A DNA stretch of 64,000 nucleotides from Lytechinus pictus. Taxonomy: Eukaryota; Echinodermata; Echinoidea; Temnopleuroida; Toxopneustidae. The notes under the pieces were generated by a model that saw only the letters and a list, made by a program, of their open reading frames with translations, was not told where the DNA came from and did not search any database. The position numbers and the translations under genes are program-made. Where the stretch lies: assembly GCF_037042905.1 (NCBI RefSeq), contig NC_087249.1, positions 41,352,901 through 41,416,900 of the forward strand, given 5' to 3'. Each line of letters opens with the position of its first letter. Position 1 is the stretch's first letter. Positions 13,801 to 22,900 of the stretch are shown piece by piece.

Positions 13801-16477
13801 ACATGAGCCACCTCATAGGTTGGGGCGACTCTGTGAAGTCTTTGGTTGGAACCTCTGACGCATCATCTTCAGCCTCATCCTTCGACCCTGCAAAAGTTTT
13901 GATACCTTCCTCTGTGCTTGCACGAAGCTTCCTTCCTCGAGATACTGCACCTTCACCTCTCCTCGTTGCCCTCTCCGTTGAGGATTGAGATTCATCCAGC
14001 CTTTGTACATCCTCCTTATTTGCACATTCCCAGCTATCACTTGAATGTTTATGACCCCTTTCTGGTCCACTCAATGGCTCATCTGCAGAATCTAGGTCAC
14101 TATGTAAAGAACACCCCTCCAATTTGAGCCGAGTCTTGCAATCATGAATACCAGGTGGAGAACTAGATGGAGAATCTTTGGTGCTTTTCGAAGACACAGA
14201 ATCGGTTATATCTCCCAAGATCTCACTGGGTTTGTCATTCTCATCCTTATATAATGAGGTGACCCCACTGTTGCTTGTGCTAAAACTTTCTGCCTGGAAC
14301 TCCAACTGAAGGTTTCTAGAGATTTCATGGTCAGCTTTAGTTGGTGAAGTACTTTGGCTTTGGTCATCCTGACCACTTGCGATAGGAGACGGGCAAGATT
14401 GATTGCTATGTTTATGTGGAATATCTTGAGTTTTCTTTTTTGAGGTGGTTTGGCTCTTCTTTTTCTTAACCGATGCTCTGTTCCGTTTACTCTTCTTTTT
14501 CTTGGTGCTTTGAGAAAGCTGTAATTCAAAAAAAAAATATGACTTTATTGCACATCATCATGATCATTCACACTTACATGTATATTTACAAATATAATTA
14601 TTGAATACCAATTAAAGAAGGATGACATAAGTATGATGTTCTCATTGTAAATGTGTTCAATACTCTGGATGAACAGTTGAACTAGGGCTCTAATGGCCCT
14701 AGTTCAACTCATTTTTTTCTGCCAAGATTTGGCAGATTTTTTGCCCGAGATTCACTCTCCAACATCAAATTACTTGATTGGCTGAATAAGGTTCAGCCTT
14801 ATTGTGAAATTTGTCACCTCTATTCCACTCATCCAATGCGCAAAGTCATGATATAGTATCCTCTTTATACAAAAATATGGTTGGCAATGCTTTAAATTAT
14901 TTTCTCTTGCCATAAAGTCAAATTGGTATTATGAAAATGTTATCATTTTCAACTATCTTTCCTAGCTTTCAAACCTTTGCTGCACACATAAATTTATCAC
15001 TGGCGCTGGTATACATGTACAAACCTAAGCAGTAAGCATGCCAAAAGATAAGAACACATTATGCATACAGTAAGTGGTACATGTTTTCTGACAGTTATCA
15101 TTTTTTTATCCTATTTTATAAATCTTCCATGTGAATAGCTACATGTAGAGGGTTATTAGACAGGAATAATCATTGTTTTTCTAACATTTTACTATCATCC
15201 CCATTCACATATTGTATAATATAGGCTGATGTATTGGTAAGTATAGCCAACGTAATTCAGCAGAACATACATTGTACACAGACTGAATCTTTTGGTGACA
15301 TCTCTAATGACAACCACTATCTTTCTTGCCAAAACTGATGTTCAATGTCCAATGGTAGTAAGGGTGACCGATGAGCTCTCCGAGATGTTCAGAAGAAATT
15401 ATAGAATGGAGTTTGATTTTGTGTCAATACCAGACCAATGCAAAATGATAATTGGTCTTCCTTCCAAGTCCATCATTCTTATTCAATCGATTTTTTATTC
15501 TCTCCTTTTTTCCTTTCTTCCTTTTTTAGATTGATTCATAAATGTTCTACCAGGGAATTATTTTCCTGGTATCGCATCGCAATTCGCTCCACATTTTTGA
15601 ACGACTGTTACTTAGGAATTAAGTCTTTTTTATAGCATATTTTTACATAGGCTGTACATTACTTAGTTGAGAGCTTTTCTCTTAGTCTTATGACCAAAAA
15701 TGCTATTCAAATTTGTAAAGCAAAATTATTCCCAGTCTTCATTGCTTCCTTTGGGGCCTAGATCTACATGTAACAATTATACATGTACTGTGAAGTACAG
15801 TAACATGTACTGTGAAGTACAAGTTTGACGCTGACCCACCAGGACATGATCCGGCCAACCTAAAGAGGAGACAGAATTTGGAACTGAATATAGAATAATA
15901 GAGTCTTAGACTGCGTTCAGAAGCATCCATAAGTAAGTAAGTAACTTTCTTTCCTTTATTGAGTTTATTCGTCATTCTTTTCTTTTTCCTTCTTTCTTTC
16001 ATTATTTTTCCAAGTTCTTCACTTTTCTTCCTTCATTTCATTTTGGTTTCTTACCTTCGTTTTTTTTCTTTCTTTATTTCTTTCAAACTTTCTATCTAGA
16101 TAATGTAACTTTAAGGTATTTTCTTTCTTTCTTTTGAAGTTTTACTTCCCCTCTTTCCGACCTTCTTCAGTCTTTCTTTCTTTCTCTTTTCTTGTTGTTA
16201 TTCATTCCTTTCCTTTCTTTCTTTGAAACGTCCGCACTGCACTGTGCACCGTACCCGTCCCTAGGCCTGGCCTTGACGTGAGCCATGCATGCCCCTCGGC
16301 TCGGCGCAGGGGCCCGCGGGCGCAGCACTGTTACCGGTCTGCGATTATGTCAAAGCGGCTAACCTGTTCGAACACCTCGTCAAGATTTGCATCATGATTA
16401 GACTGCCAACCTAGTTTGATGGAAACACGTTCAAAGAGCACATTCAGTTCATCGTCACTTCCAAGACCATTCTCCAT
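4853..16477 (-). CDS. GCNA: GCNA (ACRC) germ cell nuclear acidic / SprT-like protein, 10 exons
   Basis: Coding exons, minus strand: 16364-16477, 13320-14518, 12978-13024, 11920-12122, 11277-11400, 10106-10368, 8080-8209, 7270-7366, 6412-6519, 4853-5105. All junctions are GT-AG with consistent phases and join to 845 residues (human about 690). Residues 1 to about 600 are disordered, Lys- and Asp-rich, with acidic runs and SUMO-interaction-like cores at 354-357, 474-477 and 546-549. The SprT domain follows (about 635-745): WNNRMRKTAGFC, then HELCH at 702-706 with catalytic Glu703, and the probable third zinc ligand His719 in DGHGKFW. A zinc ribbon uses Cys756/759 and Cys777/780. An HMG-box-like tail (PNPFAAFVKENY) ends the protein. 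The family acts in the nucleus on DNA-protein crosslinks and protects germline genomes. The start is the first ATG of exon 1. It is divergent from VPS36. Family identity is firm; the exact extent of exon 2 is slightly less so. Confidence 0.93.
5530..6365. mobile_element. MITE of the AAGGACAAGTCCA family with internal tandem repeats (GCNA intron 9)
   Basis: The ends are AAGGTCAAGTCCA and TGGACTTGTCCTT, inverted copies. Subterminal blocks also match as inverted repeats, for example GAAAATTTCATCAAAATC on the left and GATTTTGATGAAATTTTC on the right. In the right arm a unit of roughly 90 bp centred on TTTTCAGTGATATGCTTATT is tandemly repeated about four times (6020-6340). Partial copies of this family lie at 19160, 38567 and 63600. 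Confidence 0.8.
7540..7815. mobile_element. Cluster of short MITE sequence with GGGGAGCATTTCAT ends (GCNA intron 7)
   Basis: A 153-bp unit at 7584-7736 starts GGGGAGCATTTCATCAA and ends TTTCATGAAATGCTCCCC. It holds several copies of the words TTGTCGGAT and TGACAA. Pieces of the same sequence lie on both sides (7545-7583 and about 7780-7800), suggesting a partial tandem or earlier copy. Non-coding. Confidence 0.65.
8210..9760. repeat. Minisatellite in GCNA intron 6 with copied 3' splice site
   Basis: A 27-bp core built around the palindrome AAGATATCTT, preceded by AGACAATAGT, is repeated about 40 times. It is interrupted about ten times by a second block containing GGAAGCTGTAGATCAAGAG. Block pairs recur at about 329 bp, so there is a higher-order unit (8480-8810 against 8811-9140). 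The second block matches the true acceptor of exon 7 (about 8199-8220) with two mismatches over 23 bases. On the minus strand each block therefore reads as TTGATCTACAG followed by exon-like sequence. Confidence 0.9.
9765..9970 (-). mobile_element. tRNA-derived SINE
   Basis: On the minus strand it reads GTTGTAGCTCAGTGGGTAAG (A-box-like), then GGGGTTCAAATCCC (B box), then a non-tRNA body with CTTTGGCAAGGCATTTAATC. The head has tRNA spacing but lacks a clean acceptor stem pairing, and it runs on into a tail, so it is a SINE rather than a tRNA gene. It abuts the intron 6 minisatellite. Confidence 0.75.
12406..12649. mobile_element. hAT-type MITE with perfect TIRs and 8-bp TSD (GCNA intron 3)
   Basis: The ends are CATGGGCGGAAATC and GATTTCCGCCCATG, a perfect 14-bp inverted pair. 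The flanks are TCCTTCTC on both sides (12398-12405 and 12650-12657), a perfect 8-bp duplication. The interior has GTCCCCCTAC words in both orientations and the family phrase GCTTGTCAAATTTT. There is no transposase. Confidence 0.85.
14673..14705. repeat. Short perfect palindrome in GCNA intron 1
   Basis: GTTGAACTAGGGC and its exact inverse GCCCTAGTTCAAC are separated by 7 bases. The rest of this intron (14519-16363) is AT-rich with no supported exon, apart from a direct duplication of about 24 bp at 15780-15825 and the pyrimidine tract described next. Confidence 0.7.
15955..16230 (+). repeat. Pyrimidine-rich tract in GCNA intron 1
   Basis: Mostly CTTT-type C/T sequence on the plus strand, hence purine-rich in the GCNA transcript. 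It ends at a GC-rich patch of about 110 bp (16230-16340), the only CpG-dense stretch near the divergent promoters. Confidence 0.75.
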
Positions 16478-16924
16478 TTTTCCTCAAACTGGACAATTAT
16501 TTGGAGCTGAATGAAAATAAAATGTTTATGAGATAACCGAGACAGCTTGTTGTCATTATTTGTCAGTGATATATTTTTTTTACATTATTTTAAATTTGCC
16601 GGTAGGATTTATTGCCGTACTAATATAAGGAGAAACCTCTGGACCAGATGTAAATTATTATTACAAAATAATAATCAAAAATATTATATTTTCATAAAAA
16701 ATAAGGTTTAAATTTGAATTATGTTTTAAATATATTTAAATTGAATATATAGATATAATTTGTTTTTGCAATTCATAGTATTTACTACTAGCTATAGAGA
16801 CACATCTCTATGTATTTACTATACCATATACATGTAAATTGGTAGCTAAACGTTCTCTCTGCTGCATAACTTGCTAATTAATGTCGTCTAATTTTGGATT
16901 GACTTGCAGCTGAATTTCCTGAAA
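16478..16924. promoter_or_regulatory. Shared 5' region of divergent GCNA and VPS36
   Basis: 447 bp separate the two start codons (16477 minus and 16925 plus). The sequence is AT-rich and no clear TATA box or initiator stands out. Acceptor-like sites lie just upstream of both ATGs: TTGACTTGCAG before VPS36 at about 16908, and TTTTCATTCAG before GCNA at about 16508. Either or both genes may therefore have a non-coding first exon. In that case transcription starts elsewhere, for example in the GC-rich patch at 16230-16340. Confidence 0.55.
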
Positions 16925-19900
16925 ATGGACCGATTCGAGTGGACAAATGATGCGTTATTACCTCGAGAGACCCTTGTAAAGCAACAACATGGGATTCGTT
17001 TGTATGATGGGAACCAGAAGGTATTATTTTTTCTAATATTAACTTGGTAATATGTTACTTTTTAGTGCAAATATGTGGGTACAGCCCGGGGAACAGTCCC
17101 ACCCATTCAAAATCAGGAAGTAGATTCAGGCTCAGCCTTCAGTTTCATTTGTTTCAGCAGCTGTCGTTTATAAAGCAAAATATTGGCAGACTGTATTTGA
17201 AAACAAATACCAGAATTTTAGCTTTCTCCCTCTTCTTTCTTTATTTCTTTCATTCTTTATTTCTTTCATTCTTTCATATTTTTTTTTCTTTCTTTCCTTC
17301 CTTCCTCCTTTCTTTTGTCTGTTTCATTAGTTTGTTCTTTCCTTCTGTCTTCTTTTCCTGTTTTATATTCATATATTTTTTTGCATTCCATCTTTCTTCC
17401 TTTCTTGAATCCTTTCTTCTATCTTTCCTTTCTACCTTTTTTACCATCTGTCCTTCTTTTCAGTTCCCAGTTTTCTCTCACTTAGTCTCAGAAAGTTTTT
17501 TCTTGTTTCTAATTTTTTTTTCTTTCTTTGCGTCCCATATCTTCTAATTTACTATCTAATCATTTCCTCCTTTTTGTAACTGGATATATTTCCTTTCTTT
17601 CCCTGTTTTTCTTTCCTTCATTCTTTCTTTCCTTTCTTCTTCATTTCCTCCATTTTTTCCTTCCTACCTTCTCCCTTCTATTTTTGATTTAAAAAATAAT
17701 AGAATACAGTGGTGAATAAATATTTGAAGAAAAAAAATCATCAAAGATTATGAAAGTTATTAGAATTTTAAGTTTGTTTTTGTTACTTGTTATGTAATAT
17801 AAAATGCATGAAATTCAATGTTTTAATAGTTCATAATGACCAAAATATTATGTTCATTGAATGAGTGATGAGTGGGTGTAAAATGATTTATTTGTTGATA
17901 CACTGAAAGTACAATAAAAACAGGTCTACGAAACAACATTTCGTTTATTTTTTTGTGTGTGTTAATTCACGATACATGGAAAGGTGCTTGTCACATTGAT
18001 TTTAATCTTTGTTGGAATTTTCTCCAACCTTCAACAATATCTTTTATGATTTTTCAGCTATTCTTACAATAAAATTTTTGTCAGGGTGAACTTCCCCTTT
18101 AAAGAACTCAATTGAGCTCCCCGAAAAAATAAGGAGTAGGCCTACAATATATGGAGTTCCACCAAGTTCTAAATGTGAAGGTCCAACACTTCCACAATAG
18201 CGCCATATAGTGACTATGGCCTTGGCTATTTAACATGTTTAGTTTTAGACTTACATTTAAAAAGAAAATAAAATTTGTGACTTCAGGGTTCAGGTTAGTG
18301 TTTATAAATGTTGATAGCTTGAATCAGATCAACTTAACATTGCATAGCTCCAACACAGAAGGTTTGTTTACTTAATGAAACCAATCACACACTAGGAAAA
18401 GCTCAGCATTTGGTGAGGTCGATTCCAGCTAGGTGCGAATCCAGGATATTCCAAGGGGGGAGTAAAAAGTTCTCTACTGCTGAATGAAGGTGATTTACAT
18501 GTATGTCAGGAACAAGGAAAGCAATAGGTCTTCACTTGCGTATGTATGCTCGACATTTTCTTTAAAAAAAAAAACATTAAGGGGGATGCCGGAAAGGATG
18601 TGTTACCTAGTTTTTAGTACCCCCCCCCCCCAACCTCAACCTCACTTCAAATTTAATGCAGTGGATAGCAGAAAAATAACATCCAACCCATATAAATTGT
18701 GAAATGTAATACACCAAATCGTTGAGCATGGTCGGTGATCCATGTTTGAATTAAATCAAATTACATGACTTCCCTTCTAATGAATTTACTAGAAAGTGCT
18801 TTGAAAATGAACTCATTGAAGGATGAAGACTTCGATATGTCTGAAAACATTATTCAAATGCTTTGGGGTTGGGCTAGAGTATACAATTTTGCAAAAAAAG
18901 TTTGAATGAAATCTTATATTCCCTTTTCAGACCCAGTTTGACCATGGAATAGCTGTATTGACGACTCACAGGTTGATGTGGAAAGACATGCAAGGCAGGG
19001 TGAGTACTATCATTCATTTAGGGAGCTTTTTAAGAAATATCTTGGCACCACAATTACTGGTCATTAATTTCCTGACAGTTACCATGGTGGCATGGTAACA
19101 GTCAGAGGCTAGTGCTTCTCAACCAATAAATAATCTTAAGTTTAGTCAATACAAGAATATGTGCATCATCATCGGTTTGCATTACCCACTCACTATTTCT
19201 CTTTTATTTCATTATCAATTTCTTTCAGTATAATTTCAAGCAATGTTTTGATACCTCCCTGAACAGCTGATGAAGTTGCCAAATTTTGTTCATGGTATTC
19301 TATTGTGATTTGATAAAAAGTGTCATTATTTATTGTCAAATCTAAAATAAAATATTGTATGATTCAAACAATAAAATACAGTAAGAAATAGTGAGTGAGT
19401 CACATTAACCACTCACTCATTTGGGTTGTGCATATCACAGTTTCATGAAAAATAGTTGCTGATTGGTCGGCAACCACTTTATCTACTTTGCTCTTGATGT
19501 CATCCCACATGTTCTAATCATAGTTTGTCTACAACTAGTTCATTAACACTCTCTCCAATTGCCATTTACCATTTTGTGTATATAGAGACAGTGTTTTGCC
19601 ATTTCAAAAAATGGTCTTTTCCGTTTCTGAAAATCTGTAATTCCATTTCAACTTGATCTAGAAATGGAAATTCTGTTTTGTCACTAAAAATGTACACAGC
19701 AAAAACCTGAAATTCCTTTTTGCAAAGGTGAATTTTTAATGAATTTTTACATGAAAAGTATAAGAACCAAATGGAATTTCTGTTTTATTTACCGGTAAAA
19801 TGGAAAAATCACTGTCCCTAGTGTAATTTCCAGCAAGGCCTTGCCTAATTCGTCTATTATCCACTTGGTTTCACACCAGTATATGGATAGATCAACTGTT

Positions 19901-22900
19901 TGCAAACCAAATTTTCGTTGACAAAAAAATGAGTGATAACTAGATGAAGTGGAATTGGAACAACTGGGTATAAGACTAAATGAGATTGGACTACTTAGAC
20001 CAAATTGATGGTAGACCAAGTGGGTTTATGTGGTATTAGACCAAAAGGCAGACCAACTACTTGTGAACCCAGTGAATGTACACTGACTGAAAGGAGAGAT
20101 TTAACCCCCAAAATGAAGCTGCTAATGAAGGATTTTGATAGTACAACTGTACATGTAGTAACATTGTATATTTTGTGTTTTCTTAAACAGGGAGTGATCG
20201 CCTTTCATCTCTCACTGATTATTTACATAGAGAAGTTTCCAGATTCTAAGGGCAAAGGGTAGGAACATGTATTTATAAATCATCTGTTTGTGCTTAAGTT
20301 TCTTCAGCAGAACAATGGTCATTTTCAAGCACATCTATGTAGTCATATGGTGTTCCATAGTTCCATAGAGTGGTATTTTTATACAACTGTATTACTTTCA
20401 TTTTTGTCTCGCCTGCATAGCGGAGCGAGACATAGGTATCACTATTTCCAGTGTCGGCGTCGTCGTCGTCAACAATTGTGTTGTACACCCAATAACTTTC
20501 TATAGCTTCGAGGTGGGATCACCAAATTCTTACCAGAGGTCCATCTCCTGAAGGCACAGGTCAAGTTCGAATATGAGTCGAATTTGAATAAGGTCAAAGG
20601 TCAATGAACTTTCCATGACTGGCACTGTGCTGTGTTGTACACATAATAACTTTGTACACCCAATAACTTTCTATAGCTTGGAGGTGGGATCACCAAATTC
20701 ATACCAGAGGTCCATCTCCTGAAGGCACAGGTCAAGTTCGAATTTGAATAAGGTCAAAGGTCAATGAACTTTCCATGACTGGCACTGTGCTGTGTTGTAC
20801 ACATAATAACTTTCTATATCTTCAAGGTGGGATCACCAAATTCATACCAGAGGTCCATCTCCTGAAGGCACAGGTCAAGTTCAAATATGAGTCGAATTTG
20901 AATAAGGTCAAAGGTCAATGAACTTTCCATGACTGGCACTGTGCTGTGTTGTACACAAAATAACTTTCTATAGCTTCGAGGTGGGATCACCAAATTCATA
21001 CCAGAGGTCCATCTCCTGAAGGCACAGGTCAAGTTCGAATATGAGTCGAATTTGAATATGGTCAAAGGTCAATGAACTTTCCATGACTGGCACTGTGCTG
21101 TGTTGTACACATAATAACTTTCTATATCTTCGAGGTGGGATCACCAAATTCATACCAGAGGTCCATCTCCTGAAGGCACAGGTCAAGTTCGAATATGAGT
21201 CGAATTTGAATAAGGTCAAAGGTCAATGAACTTTCCATGACTGGCACTGTGCTGTGTTGTACACATAATAACTTTCTATAGCTTCGAGGTGAGATCACCA
21301 AATTCATACCAGAGGTCCATCTCCTGAAGGCACAGGTCAAGTTCGAATATGAGTCGAATTTGAATAAGGTCAATGAACTTTCCATGACTGGCACTGTGCT
21401 GTGTTGTACACACAATAACTTTGAACTTTCTATAGCTTCGAGGTGAGATCGCCAAATTCATAACAGAGGTCCATCTCTTGAAGGTGCATGTCAAGTTCAA
21501 ATGTGAGCCGAATTTGAATAAGGTCAAAGGTCAATGAACTTTCCATGACTGGCACTGTGCTGTGCTGTACACACGATAACTTTCTATATCATCGAGTTAG
21601 GATTGCCAAATTCATACAAGAGGTCCATCTTTTGAAGGTGCAGGTCAAGTTCAAATATAAGTTGAATTTTATTAAGGTCAAAGGTCAATGAACTTTCCAT
21701 GACTGGCACTGTGCTGTGTTGTACACATAATAACTTTTTATATCTTCGAGGTAGGATTGCCAAATTCAAACAAGAGGTCCATCTCTTGAAGGTGCAGGTC
21801 AAGTTCGAATGTGAGTTGAATTTGATTAAGGTCAAAGGTCAATGAACTTTCCATGACTGGCACTGCTGTGTTGTACACACAATAACTTTCTATAGCTTCG
21901 AGGTGGGATCGCCAAACTCGTAACAGAGGTCCATCTAAGTCATATAGCTTACATGTAGTTTTGACATGCAGTCTCTTCATGACTGCAATATGCAGGCGAG
22001 ACAACGCTTGGCGTTTGCCTTGTTTTCTATAATAATGTTATGGCCATTAGTAGTAGCAGTAGTCATGAAAGGAGTTAAGAAGAGCATGTAGTATTTATTA
22101 TCATTAAATTACTATTACTATATTGTTTCTTATAATCAATATTACTGTGGTTAGGATTATTATTTTTCCACATTTATCCACATTGTGCTGCACTGAACCC
22201 AGGTGAGGTGAATGGGTACCCGGCAGGATTAATTCCTTGAATGCATGAGCACTGAAAGGCTTGAGCTAAAGCTGGGGTAATAATAATAATAACAATACGC
22301 CTCGGAATAGAATATTTTTAGATAGATGGCGCTATATAAGTGCCTACTATTATTATTGTTATTGTTATTATTATTTTGATATAATAATGCACATGTGTGA
22401 GTGGCAGTGGCAGTGTTTGCACTTAAGGGTATTTCCAATGATACAAGAATCATGAGGATTGCGAGTGCTTTTGCTGAACATTGCAACTAACCAAGATGCA
22501 TGCATAGCCACTACATCACAGACTTAAACCTGTGCTCCATATGTAAAATGGGTCAACAATATGAATATGACAGAAAATTGACTATCGATTTGTAACCTGT
22601 TTCACAATTCATAATTCCTGTTGTTCTTGCCTTTCATATGAAATTGAATCATGCATGTTGCTATTCTGATAGTCCTGATGTGGTTTAAAAAATACATATT
22701 AATGAAATGTGTATGACACTTAAAACTAATTAAAGTTCAGAAATGTGTACAGATTTTACATTTTTTAATTTGATATGGTAGTGTAAAGGTGGTAAAATAC
22801 TTAAAACAGACAAAGGATGGACAGTTTTACTGAGTATTTTCTTTTGTTTTTATTCCTCAGGAGTGTAGTAATTCACCTCCAGCCAGCTGCACCCAATAAA

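Noticed and set aside
13308-13988. Ser-rich plus-strand frames opposite GCNA exon 2
   Set aside because: Antisense shadows of the acidic GCNA exon; the minus-strand reading joins by consistent splice phases.
17044-17547. 167-residue Phe/Ser-rich frame in VPS36 intron 1
   Set aside because: Translation of CTTT repeats lying between two confirmed VPS36 exons.
20814-22004. Repeated frames of about 83-97 residues with a shared [15 protein letters not shown] phrase
   Set aside because: They are overlapping translations of a 154-bp minisatellite; the unit is not a multiple of three, so no continuous repeat protein is encoded.
22300-22385. TAT/TTA triplet run as a stand-alone microsatellite
   Set aside because: It is the tail of a SINE.
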